Assembly (NCBI GenBank): GCA_046566185.1
Contig: JBKHXE010000001.1
Location: 1-22,342 of the forward strand
Origin: SCSIO-59966 sp046566185
GTDB lineage: Bacteria > Actinomycetota > Actinomycetes > Actinomycetales > SCSIO-59966
Length of the DNA stretch: 22,342 nt
Reading direction: 5' to 3'
This document shows positions 1 to 7,025 of this stretch, piece by piece. Positions within the stretch are counted from its first letter, which is position 1. The number at the start of each line of letters is the position of its first letter. Below the pieces are notes generated by a model. The model worked only from the letters and a program-made list of their open reading frames with translations. It did no database searches and had not been told where the DNA came from. The translations under genes and the position numbers were made by a program.

Positions 1-362
1 ACAAGAACTACGACCCGCGCGCGGCCATCATCAAGAAGACCGCCGACGACGTGCTGGGCAAGCTCGGCGGGCGCGACGAGATGCTCGACATCGCGATGCG
101 TCTCGAGGAGATCGCACTCAACGACGATTACTTCATCGAGCGCAAGCTGTACCCGAACGTCGACTTCTACACCGGCCTGATCTACAAGGCGATGGGTTTC
201 CCGACGCCGATGTTCACCGTGCTGTTCGCCCTCGGGCGCCTGCCGGGCTGGATCGCCCAGTGGCGGGAGATGATCGGCGACAAGCAGACCAAGATCGGGC
301 GCCCTCGGCAGGTCTACGTCGGCGAGACCGAGCGGGACTACGTGCCGATCGGGAGTCGCTGA
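1..362 (+). CDS. gltA: Citrate synthase, C-terminal part (5' end outside window)
   Basis: This is the last about 120 residues of citrate synthase, the cytoplasmic TCA-cycle enzyme that condenses oxaloacetate and acetyl-CoA. The frame is open from base 3 and ends at TGA 360-362. The segment NVDFYTGLIYKAMGFP carries the family's catalytic Asp (the D in VDFY), followed by the conserved FALGRLPGWIAQW segment and the usual RPRQVYVG tail. The gene enters from the left, so its start and promoter cannot be seen. The C-terminus looks complete and normal. The next gene starts 40 bases later with its own promoter-like box, so citrate synthase is probably the end of its own transcript. The identification is firm. 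Confidence 0.95.
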   Translation, partial: KNYDPRAAIIKKTADDVLGKLGGRDEMLDIAMRLEEIALNDDYFIERKLYPNVDFYTGLIYKAMGFPTPMFTVLFALGRLPGWIAQWREMIGDKQTKIGRPRQVYVGETERDYVPIGSR

Positions 363-390
363 GCCCTCCCTCGATGAGCCGGGTCTGCCC

Positions 391-396
391 TAGATT
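391..396 (+). promoter_or_regulatory. -10 box (TAGATT) for the accessory operon
   Basis: TAGATT lies exactly 6 bases before the GTG at 403, and no Shine-Dalgarno sequence precedes that GTG. This is the arrangement of a leaderless transcript that starts at its own start codon. No convincing -35 hexamer is seen. Confidence 0.5.
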
Positions 397-402
397 GGCC
401 CC

Positions 403-750
403 GTGTACGGGGATCCGGGGGAGATCCGCGCGGTCGCGCGCCGGCTGAGGGTGCTGGCGGACCGGGCCCGCGAGGAGCGGTCCACCGTCCTGCGCGGGCG
501 CGACGTGGACTGGTCGTCCACCGCGGCCGACGCGTTCCGCGCCGACCTGGTCGAGCGCGCGGGGGAGGTCGCTCGGTGCGCGGAGGAGCTCGAGCAGGCG
601 GCGGTCGCGGTCGAGGCCCACGCGGACGAGGTCGAGGAGCGCATCGAGGCGATCTGTGCGGCCGAGGTCTGGGCCCGCCGCGAGATCGACCAGCTGCGGG
701 ACACAGCGACCAGCCTCGCCGAGGTGCGCCGGGCGCGGACCGAGGCCCTG
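403..750 (+). CDS. WXG100-like protein (putative type VII secretion substrate domain), 3' end unclear
   Basis: This is a mostly alpha-helical protein starting at a leaderless GTG. It opens with YGDPGEIRAVARRL and has a W-S-S-T-A-A-D-A-F-R turn near residues 31-40, flanked by two long helices rich in Ala, Glu and Arg. That helix-turn-helix layout is typical of WXG100/ESAT-6-like proteins and of the T7SS-signal domains of actinobacteria. The family is inferred from pattern, not from a search. The frame stays open to 1251, but after about 750 its translation becomes an Arg/Gly/Pro-rich shadow while the next frame takes on coding character. Removing one G near 751 would fuse it to the following gene as one protein of about 314 residues (403-1348). 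The end given here is therefore the end of convincing coding sequence, not a stop codon. Confidence 0.55.
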
Positions 751-772
751 GCGGCGGCTGGAGGAGACGGGC

Positions 773-1348
773 GTGCTCATCCGCCGCCCGACCGTCGTCG
801 ACGACGTACCGTCGGCGATGAACCCCGCCGTGCTCGAGGCTTTGACGCTTCCGGGCGTCGCCGACCTGCTGCTCACGGTCCGCAACTGGGTCGCCGAGGC
901 GGCTGTGCAGGGGGCGCTCGCGGTCGCCGGGGACCGCTGCTCGGGCGTCGTCCGCCGCTGGCGCGTCGACCGGGGTCCGGCGCTGCCGGGGCTCGAGCTG
1001 TCCGCCTTCGCCGCCGAGCGCGTGCTCGACGAGGTGATGCGGCTGCTTCCTCCCGCTGGCGTGCCGCCGGCGGGAGCCGAGCTGCAGCCGGCCGTCCTGC
1101 CCGCGGTCCCCGTCGCACTGGAGGACCTGGCCCTGCGGCGCGGCGGCGGCGTGGACGTGACCCTGCGCCGGCCGGACGGTGCGGTGCCGGCCGTCGGGGG
1201 CTCGTGGTGGCTGGCCGCGGGCCGATGGTGGCGCGTCGTGCTCGACGGTGACGAGCTGCTCAGCCTGGAGCCGACCACCCGCGACGAGGCGCGACGCGAC
1301 CTGCTGGGAGCGCTGGTGGACCTCCTCGGAGCGGGTGAGCGGCGATGA
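773..1348 (+). CDS. Hypothetical protein of the WXG/hydrolase operon
   Basis: A protein of 191 residues if translation starts at GTG 773, which has a good ribosome-binding site (GGAGGAG at 760-766, 6-base spacing). It opens VLIRRPTVVDDVPSAMNP, is predicted mixed helical, and ends with a Trp-rich strand segment (SWWLAAGRWWRVVLDGDELLSLEP). I do not recognise a family. Position between a WXG100-like protein and a secreted-looking hydrolase suggests a partner or chaperone role, but that is inference only. Its stop overlaps the next start as ATGA (1345-1348), so translation is coupled. It may really be the C-terminal part of the preceding gene, separated by a one-base frameshift near 751. The good ribosome-binding site argues for a separate gene. 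Confidence 0.6.
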   Translation: MLIRRPTVVDDVPSAMNPAVLEALTLPGVADLLLTVRNWVAEAAVQGALAVAGDRCSGVVRRWRVDRGPALPGLELSAFAAERVLDEVMRLLPPAGVPPAGAELQPAVLPAVPVALEDLALRRGGGVDVTLRRPDGAVPAVGGSWWLAAGRWWRVVLDGDELLSLEPTTRDEARRDLLGALVDLLGAGERR

Positions 1349-2960
1349 GCGCCCTCACCGTCCGCGGCGGGGCCGGGTCGCTCGTCGCGCGCTTTGAGGA
1401 CATGGCCCGGGTGGCGGCCGTCCTCGACGACGTCGGCGACGGTCTGCGAAGCCTGTCCGCCTCGACCGTTGCCTGCGCCGGCGACGGCGACCTGCTGGCC
1501 GGCGGTGTCCTGTCGGCGGGGACCCTGGCCCGGGCCACCGCCCAGATCCTCGATGCCGCCACCGGGCCGTCCGGGCTGCTCGTCGTGGCGGTGCAGATCG
1601 AGGCCACGGCGCTGTGGGTCCGGACGACGATCACCGTCTACCAGGCCGTCGACGCGGCGCAGGCGGCGCTGCTGGAGGGAATGCAGGACGTCGCGGGCTT
1701 CGCGCTGGGGCTGGGGGTCTGGGGCGTGCTCGGCGCCGGCGTGGTCGTCACCGGCGGCGCGGTCGTCGCCGGCGGCGCGGCGGCGCCCTCGGTCGTGCTC
1801 GCCGCGGTCCTGCGGCACGGCTCTCAGGAGGCCCTGACGCTCGTCCACGACGCGCTGGCCGGTCGGCTGTCCTGGGCCGAACTGCCGGCTCGGCTCGCCG
1901 AGTTCCGCGGTGACGCCCTCGTCGCCGGTGGGCTGGCCGCCCTCGCCCCCCTCGTGCCCGGCGCCCAGGCGTGGCTCGCAGAGTTCGGCGGCACGGTCGG
2001 TGACGTCGCACTCGACACGCTCTTCGAGCAGCCGTGGGTGACCGACGTCCTCACCGGCGGCGCGGAGGGCCTGATCGCGGGCCTGTCGGCACCCGTGATG
2101 CTCGTGGACGCCGTGACGCCGGGTGCGCTCGTCCCGCCGGGCTGGCCGCCGGCCACCTACGAGGAGGCGGTCGCCGCCCTCATCGCCGCCGGGCGGCTAC
2201 GGGGTGCGTTCGACGACCGGACCGCAGTGGCGACGCCGTTGCCCGCGCACGAGAGTCGCGACGCCGTCCTCCCCGACGGCATCGCCGGGATCTTCGAGGG
2301 CCAGGATCAGATCGCGACGCCGGTGGACGGGGCGGCGCGCGTGCGCGTCATCCAGCTGCGCCAGCCGGACGGGTCGAGCGCGTGGATGGTCCAGGTCCCC
2401 GGCACCCAGGTGTGGGACCCCGTCGCGGGCCCGAACCCGGCCGACGTCACCACCAACCTGCACCTCATGGCGCAGGAGAGGACCGCGACTTCCGGTCGGC
2501 GCTCGACCAGGCGATGGCGGAGGCGGGTGCGGGGCGAGGCGAGCCGGTGATGCTCACCGGCCACTCCCAGGGCGGCATCACCGCGGCGGCGCTGGCCGCC
2601 GATGCGGACTTCACCCGCGAGTTCAACGTCACCCATGTCGTCACCGGGGGCTCGCCGATCGCAACGTTCGACATCCCGGACGACGTTCACGTGCTCTCCC
2701 TGGGGCACGTGCAGGACCCGGTACCGCGGCTCGAGGGGCGCCAGAACCCGGCGCGAGCCACCTGGCTCACGGTCCACCGGGACGTCAGTGACGAGGTCGA
2801 GGATCCGATGACTGCCCATCAGGGCAGGCGCTACCGCGTGACAGGCGAGGCCGTGGACGCGTCGGACGATCCGTCGCTGACACAGTTCGTGGAGGGCGCA
2901 GCCGTGTTCCTCACCGGCGACGGGCAGGTGCGCGACTACGGCGTGCGGAGGGCTCCATGA
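1345..2960 (+). pseudogene. Large alpha/beta hydrolase with helical N-terminal domain, interrupted by a frameshift
   Basis: Starts at ATG 1345 (ATGA overlap with the upstream gene) and reads in one frame to about 2470, then continues in the -1 frame to TGA 2958-2960. One missing base, for example a third G after ATGG at 2467-2470, would restore a protein of about 538 residues. The first half is helical, with an Ala/Gly/Val-rich hydrophobic stretch near residues 115-155. The second half is an alpha/beta hydrolase: a strand ending VQVPGTQ, the nucleophile elbow GHSQGG (Ser codon 2565-2567), a probable catalytic Asp in QDPVPR (2715-2717) and a probable His in TAHQG (2817-2819). All three catalytic residues lie after the shift, so the 401-residue product read as it stands (stop at 2550) would be inactive. 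This resembles actinobacterial WXG-associated esterase/lipase-like proteins. The substrate is unknown. Sequencing error is a real alternative to decay. Confidence 0.65.
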
Positions 2961-3457
2961 TACGCACCGGGGGATCCGATGTCCGGTTGGCAGGTGCGCG
3001 TGCGAGCCTCCGTGGAGCCATGGCCCTCGCGGCCCTGGCGGCCCTGGCGACGGGCATCGGCGGGTGCATGCCCTCACCCTCCGCGGAGCGGCCGGAGCCC
3101 ACGGTGGCTGTCACGGACGCCTTTCCCGTGGTGCAGCGCCAAGTCGCCGCCCTGCCCGGCGTCGTGGACGTGGACCTGACCTATACCACGGGACTCTCGG
3201 TGGGAGACGGCTTCGACGGCTCGATCGAGGTCGAACCGACCGCTGATCTGGTGGCCGTCCTGGACGACGTCCACGCGACGTTGTGGACGTTCGAGGCGTT
3301 CGAGCCCGACACCATCGACGTCCATGCCGAGGTTGACGGAGTGGTGGTGGCCACCGCCAAGGACCTCGGTTCGGAGTTCGAGAGCATGGGCATGGTTCAG
3401 CTGCGGGAGCGCTACGGCCCCTGGCCTGGGGTCGGGCCCACGAGAGCGCGCGCGTGA
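2957..3457 (+). CDS. Putative lipoprotein
   Basis: A protein of 166 residues. It has a positively charged N-terminus, a hydrophobic stretch (residues about 20-35) and a lipobox-like IGGC ending at Cys37, so it is predicted to be lipidated and anchored on the outer face of the membrane. The mature part is small and acidic, with alternating strand-like segments and no cysteines, and I do not recognise its family. ATG 2957 overlaps the hydrolase stop (ATGA), and its own stop overlaps the next GTG (GTGA, 3454-3457), so it is translationally coupled in the operon. Pairing with a secreted-type hydrolase allows an immunity or envelope-accessory role, but nothing in the sequence proves this. Confidence 0.7.
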   Translation: MIRTGGSDVRLAGARASLRGAMALAALAALATGIGGCMPSPSAERPEPTVAVTDAFPVVQRQVAALPGVVDVDLTYTTGLSVGDGFDGSIEVEPTADLVAVLDDVHATLWTFEAFEPDTIDVHAEVDGVVVATAKDLGSEFESMGMVQLRERYGPWPGVGPTRARA

Positions 3458-3954
3458 GCGCCCGTCCCGTGTCTGAGCCCACGGTCCACCTCATGGTCGG
3501 GCTCAACGGCGCCGGCAAGACGACCCACGCGCGGCGGCTCGAGCGGCAGTGCCCAGCGGTGCGCTTCACCCTGGACGAGTGGATGCTGCGCCTCCACGGC
3601 CTGCCGTTCGACGCGCCCGAGTACCCGGAGCTGAGCGAGCGGTGCCAGAGCGTCATCTGGGACGTCGCTCTGCAGGTCCTCGCGACCGGCACGGACGTCG
3701 TCCTCGACTGGAACCTGTGGAGCCGCGCACGGCGGGCGACGTGGCGCGACCGGGTCACAGCGGCCGGCTACCACCCGGTGCTGCACCACGTGCAGGTGCC
3801 CCTTGACCTCGCGATCCGGCGAGCGGAGGAGCGGGCACGCCGGCAGGTCGACGGCGCCCACGTGTTGACCGTCTCCGACGTCCGTCACCTGGCGCGAATC
3901 TTTGAAACGCCTGGTCCGGGCGAGGGCATGGAGCTACGCGTCGTTGGCGCCTGA
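3454..3954 (+). CDS. Small P-loop kinase / AAA_33-type ATPase
   Basis: A cytoplasmic protein of 166 residues. Walker A motif GLNGAGKT sits at residues 16-23, right after the first strand (VHLMV), followed by an LDEW segment and a VVLDWNLWSR strand that matches the Walker B region of the predicted-kinase (zeta-toxin/AAA_33) group. An Arg-rich lid-like segment (RRAEERARRQ) follows. Such proteins phosphorylate small molecules or nucleic-acid termini, but the substrate here is not apparent. It starts at GTG 3454, overlapping the lipoprotein stop, and is the last gene of the operon. It is intact and of normal length for the group. Confidence 0.75.
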   Translation: MSARPVSEPTVHLMVGLNGAGKTTHARRLERQCPAVRFTLDEWMLRLHGLPFDAPEYPELSERCQSVIWDVALQVLATGTDVVLDWNLWSRARRATWRDRVTAAGYHPVLHHVQVPLDLAIRRAEERARRQVDGAHVLTVSDVRHLARIFETPGPGEGMELRVVGA

Positions 3955-3956
3955 CC

Positions 3957-3997
3957 GTCGACGGCCGTTGTCCACAGCGGCCGCGAGCGCCGTCGAC
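3957..3997. terminator. Inverted repeat between convergent genes
   Basis: GTCGACGGC at 3957-3965 pairs perfectly with GCCGTCGAC at 3989-3997 (9 bp). An alternative inner hairpin is possible (GGCCG 3963-3967 with CGGCC 3978-3982). It begins 2 bases after the kinase stop and lies ahead of the convergent minus-strand gene. There is no T-run, as is usual in this GC range. It is a plausible bidirectional terminator. Confidence 0.45.
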
Positions 3998-4028
3998 CCC
4001 GGACCGCCGCCGTTCTGCCGGGACCTGG

Positions 4029-4898
4029 TCAGGAGTCCGACGCCACCTCGATGACGACCTGCCCTGCGGGTGCGTCGTCCGGCGCGGGGGCCCAGCCGTC
4101 GGCGCCCTCGTCGCGCGTCCATACCCGCCCGTCGGCCTGGACGCGCACGACGTCGAGCTCCGCGGCCTGGGCGACCGCCCAGTGGGCGACCGCCCAGGCG
4201 CGACGCCGGCCTGAGTCGTCGCCGGCCGTCGGCACCGTGGCCAGCGCAGGGTCCTCGGCGGACACGACGGCGCCCACGTCCCCGAGGTCACGGGTCAGCA
4301 GCTCGACGACACGCCCGGCGTCCCCGGCTCCCTCGGCCGGCCTCAGCCGGCACGTCAGGGCCGCGGGGGAGTAGCCGGTCAACGCGGAGGCGTAGGCGCG
4401 GCCCTCCGGCTCGTGGTCGGCGACCGCCTCGGGAAACGCGCTGCGCTGCACCCGGTCCGACGCCTCGGTGATCTCCAGATCGGCGTAGCCGTCGATCTTT
4501 TCGAGGGCGTCGTAGAAGGCGTTGGTCGCGTAGACGGGGTCCATCACCTGCTCCGGGGTGCCCCAGCCCTGCGAGGGTCGTTGCTGGAACAGGCCGAGCG
4601 AGTCGAGGTCGCCGTAGTCGATGTTGCGCAGCTTCGACTCCTGGATCGCGGTGGCGATGGCGATGGTCGCCGCTCGCGCCGGCAGGCCGCGCCGGACAGC
4701 GATCGCGGTGATGGTGGCGGCGTTGGCGGCCTGGTCCGGTGCGAGGTCGTGCGTGGTGCCGTTCACCGTGGCCAGGCAGCGCTCGGCGACCACGATGTCC
4801 GCCGTCGGCACGTCGAGGGCCCAGGCCAGCCCGGCCCCCGTCACCGCGAGAGCGACGAGCAGGGCGGCCACCCGCCGTCCGCGGCGCGTCGGTCTCAC
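4029..4898 (-). CDS. Secreted lytic-transglycosylase-like protein
   Basis: A protein of 289 residues starting at GTG 4898. An N-terminal signal/anchor helix (residues about 9-28) is followed by an exported domain with Cys41 and a later Cys that could form a disulfide. Residues about 78-130 read AIATAIQESKLRNIDYGD ... SLGLFQQRPSQGWG. This is the GH23/lysozyme-like layout, with Glu87 in the position of the catalytic acid and the SLGLFQ motif behind it. Homologues in actinobacteria are often labelled heavy-metal transporter or hypothetical, a label the sequence does not support. It starts 9 bases after the dapD stop, so the two are probably co-transcribed, which links a peptidoglycan-precursor gene to a candidate peptidoglycan-cleaving enzyme. 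Activity is inferred. Confidence 0.7.
   Translation of the reverse strand: MRPTRRGRRVAALLVALAVTGAGLAWALDVPTADIVVAERCLATVNGTTHDLAPDQAANAATITAIAVRRGLPARAATIAIATAIQESKLRNIDYGDLDSLGLFQQRPSQGWGTPEQVMDPVYATNAFYDALEKIDGYADLEITEASDRVQRSAFPEAVADHEPEGRAYASALTGYSPAALTCRLRPAEGAGDAGRVVELLTRDLGDVGAVVSAEDPALATVPTAGDDSGRRRAWAVAHWAVAQAAELDVVRVQADGRVWTRDEGADGWAPAPDDAPAGQVVIEVASDS
4168..4197 (-). repeat. Perfect 15-bp tandem duplication, each unit palindromic
   Basis: TGGGCGACCGCCCAG occurs twice back to back (4168-4182, 4183-4197). Each unit contains the palindrome TGGGCG-AC-CGCCCA. It lies inside the lytic-transglycosylase-like gene and duplicates the peptide WAVA(H/Q). It stays in frame, so it is probably a neutral local duplication. 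Confidence 0.8.
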
Positions 4899-4907
4899 CC
4901 GCGGCGC

Positions 4908-5858
4908 CTAGTTCGCATGCAGTGCAGCGTTGAGCTCGACGGTCTTCCCGGCCCGGGGCCGGGCCTCGATGGCACCGGTCAGCGAGTTGCGCCAGAACTG
5001 CAGGCCCGACGAGCCGGACAGGTCGGCCGCCTTCACCGCGACTGGCTCCCCGGAGCCTCGGTGCAGCAGCACCTTCGTTCCCGCGGTCACGTAGCAGCCG
5101 GCCTCGACCACGCAGTCGTCACCGAGGCTGATCCCGATCCCGCTGTTCGCGCCGAGCAGGCACCGCTCGCCGACCGAGATCACCTGCGACCCGCCGCCGG
5201 ACAGCGTCCCCATGATCGAGGCTCCGCCGCCGACGTCCGAGCCGTCGCCGACGACCACACCGGCGGAGATCCGGCCCTCGACCATCGACGTCCCGAGCGT
5301 GCCGGCGTTGAAGTTGACGAAGCCCTCGTGCATCACCGTCGTCCCCGGCGCCAGGTGAGCGCCCAGCCGCACCCGGTCGGCGTCCGCGATGCGCACCCCG
5401 GAGGGGACGACGTAGTCCGTCATCCGCGGGAACTTGTCGACGCCGAACACCTGTACCCGGGAGCGGGTCGCCGCGGCCAGCCGCAGCCGCGTCGCTTCGA
5501 AGTCGACGGTCGAGCACGGGCCGTGGCTGGTCCACACGACGTTCGCCAGCACTCCGAAGATGCCGTCCACATTGACCTCGTGCGGTCGCACGAGGCGGTG
5601 CGAGAGCAGGTGCAGTCGCAGGTACGCGTCGCTGGCGTCGGCGGGCGCGGCGTCTAGGTCGACGACGGTGCGGACCACGGTCGTCCGCACGCGACGGTGC
5701 GGGTCCTTCCCCTCGAGGGCCGCGAGGTCCGCCGGGACGTCGAAGGGCCCGGCGCCGCCGTCGGCGTCCCCGAGAGCGGGGGACGGGTACCACGTGTCGA
5801 GCACGGTCCCGTCCTCGGCGACGGTGGCCAGTCCGTGTCCCCATGCGCTGCGGCTCAT
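4908..5858 (-). CDS. dapD: 2,3,4,5-tetrahydropyridine-2,6-dicarboxylate N-succinyltransferase
   Basis: A protein of 316 residues that transfers succinyl from succinyl-CoA to tetrahydrodipicolinate in the succinylase branch of lysine/diaminopimelate synthesis, in the cytoplasm. The length fits the actinobacterial DapD type (about 317). The N-terminal domain (residues 1-110) has GWGHGL-like SAWGHGLAT. A left-handed beta-helix of hexapeptide repeats spans about 165-265 (RLGAHLAPGTTVMHEGFVNFNAGTLG, then ISAGVVVGDGSDVGGGASIMG). Glu194 in MVEGRIS corresponds to the catalytic Glu of the family. ATG 5858 is chosen because a TACGCT box sits 8 bases upstream and the start matches the family. It is divergent from dapE across 60 bases and is followed by the lytic-transglycosylase-like gene. 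Confidence 0.95.
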   Translation of the reverse strand: MSRSAWGHGLATVAEDGTVLDTWYPSPALGDADGGAGPFDVPADLAALEGKDPHRRVRTTVVRTVVDLDAAPADASDAYLRLHLLSHRLVRPHEVNVDGIFGVLANVVWTSHGPCSTVDFEATRLRLAAATRSRVQVFGVDKFPRMTDYVVPSGVRIADADRVRLGAHLAPGTTVMHEGFVNFNAGTLGTSMVEGRISAGVVVGDGSDVGGGASIMGTLSGGGSQVISVGERCLLGANSGIGISLGDDCVVEAGCYVTAGTKVLLHRGSGEPVAVKAADLSGSSGLQFWRNSLTGAIEARPRAGKTVELNAALHAN

Positions 5859-5866
5859 GGGGACAC

Positions 5867-5872
5867 AGCGTA
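5867..5872 (-). promoter_or_regulatory. -10 box (TACGCT) for dapD
   Basis: On the minus strand TACGCT is followed by 8 bases and then the dapD ATG. No Shine-Dalgarno sequence is present, which suggests a leaderless or near-leaderless transcript. The same hexamer precedes mrp in this window. Confidence 0.5.
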
Positions 5873-5906
5873 GGAGGCGGACCGGCCCGCACCGAGCCGC
5901 CCCTCG

Positions 5907-5912
5907 TAGGGT
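5907..5912 (+). promoter_or_regulatory. -10 box (TAGGGT) for dapE
   Basis: TAGGGT is followed by 6 bases and then the dapE ATG at 5919, without a ribosome-binding site. This is a leaderless pattern. It lies in the 60-base divergent region shared with dapD, so the two promoters are nearly back to back and there is little room for separate operators. Confidence 0.55.
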
Positions 5913-5918
5913 GCGGGC

Positions 5919-7016
5919 ATGACTCTGGACCTCGCGGGCGACGTCGTCGAGCTGACCCGAGCGCTCTGCGACATCGAGTCGGTGAGCGGCGACGAGGAGC
6001 GCCTCGCGGACGCCGTCGAGCTCGCCCTGCGCGGCTGCCGGCACCTCGAGGTGCTGCGGGACGGCAACGCCGTCATGGCCCGGACGACGCTGGGCCGGTC
6101 CGAGCGTGTCGTCGTCGCCGGGCACATCGACACCGTGCCCGTCGGGCGCCGTCCGGACGGCTCGCCCAACCTGCCCACCTGGGTCACCGGCTCCGGCGGC
6201 GACGCCGTCGTCCACGGCCGCGGGACCTGCGACATGAAGGCCGGCGTCGCCGTCCAGCTCGCGGTCGCCGCCGCCGCCGTCGACCCGGTGCGCGACGTCA
6301 CCTGGGTGTTCTACGACTGCGAGGAGGTGGAGGCCGACCGCAACGGCCTGGGCCGGCTCGCGCGCCACCACCCGGACTGGCTGCGGGCCGGCTTCGCCGT
6401 CCTCTGCGAGCCGACCGACGGCACCGTCGAGGGCGGGTGCAACGGCACGATGCGCGTCGACGTCCGCGTCCCCGGAGTCGCGGCCCACTCGGCCCGGTCG
6501 TGGACGGGCGTCAACGCCGTCCACGAGGCGGGGGCCGTCCTGGACCGCCTGCGCGGGTACGCGCCGCGCGAGGTGGACGTCGACGGGCTGGTCTACCGGG
6601 AGGGTCTGGTCGCCGTCGGCATCCGAGGCGGCGTCGCGGGCAACGTGGTCCCCGACGAGTGCGTGGTGACCGTCAACTACCGCTTCGCCCCCAGCCGTTC
6701 GGTGGCCGAGGCCGAGCAGCACCTGCGGGAGCTCTTCGACGGCTGGGAGGTCACCGTCACCGACGCCAGCCCGGGCGCCCGCCCCGGCCTCGACCACCCC
6801 GCCGCGGCCGCGTTCGTCGCGGCGATCGGCCAGGAACCCCGCCCCAAGTACGGCTGGACCGACGTGGCCCGCTTCTCCGAGATGGGCGTTCCGGCGGTGA
6901 ACTTCGGCCCGGGCGACCCGCTGCTCGCCCACAAGGACGACGAGCAGTGCCCGGTGGCGCAGATCCATCACGCCCGCGCGGCCCTGCTCGCGTGGCTGGC
7001 ACGCCCCGCCGTCTAG
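5919..7016 (+). CDS. dapE: Succinyl-diaminopimelate desuccinylase
   Basis: A protein of 365 residues of the M20 metallopeptidase family, Gram-positive DapE type. It hydrolyses N-succinyl-LL-diaminopimelate to LL-diaminopimelate and succinate, downstream of DapD in the same pathway. Visible dinuclear-zinc residues are His69 and Asp71 in GHIDTVP, Asp105 in CDMKAG, the Glu pair 135-136 in DCEEVEA, the Glu of CEPTDG, and the C-terminal His of LLAHKDDEQ. The lid/dimerisation domain sits in the middle (GGCNGTMRVDVRVPGVAAHSA). The ATG start directly follows a leaderless-type box. Its TAG stop (7014-7016) is itself part of the -10-like box of the next gene. The gene is intact and of normal length. 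Confidence 0.95.
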   Translation: MTLDLAGDVVELTRALCDIESVSGDEERLADAVELALRGCRHLEVLRDGNAVMARTTLGRSERVVVAGHIDTVPVGRRPDGSPNLPTWVTGSGGDAVVHGRGTCDMKAGVAVQLAVAAAAVDPVRDVTWVFYDCEEVEADRNGLGRLARHHPDWLRAGFAVLCEPTDGTVEGGCNGTMRVDVRVPGVAAHSARSWTGVNAVHEAGAVLDRLRGYAPREVDVDGLVYREGLVAVGIRGGVAGNVVPDECVVTVNYRFAPSRSVAEAEQHLRELFDGWEVTVTDASPGARPGLDHPAAAAFVAAIGQEPRPKYGWTDVARFSEMGVPAVNFGPGDPLLAHKDDEQCPVAQIHHARAALLAWLARPAV

Positions 7017-7019
7017 CGT
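7014..7019 (+). promoter_or_regulatory. -10 box (TAGCGT) overlapping the dapE stop codon
   Basis: TAGCGT begins with the dapE TAG stop and lies exactly 6 bases before the ATG at 7026. It gives the downstream gene a leaderless-type promoter embedded in the end of dapE. Confidence 0.5.
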
Positions 7020-7025
7020 GTCGGC

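Noticed and set aside
771..1251. Continuation of the WXG100-like frame to its stop at 1251
   Set aside because: The translation is an Arg/Gly/Pro-rich shadow, and the overlapping frame (773-1348) shows real coding character with a good ribosome-binding site.
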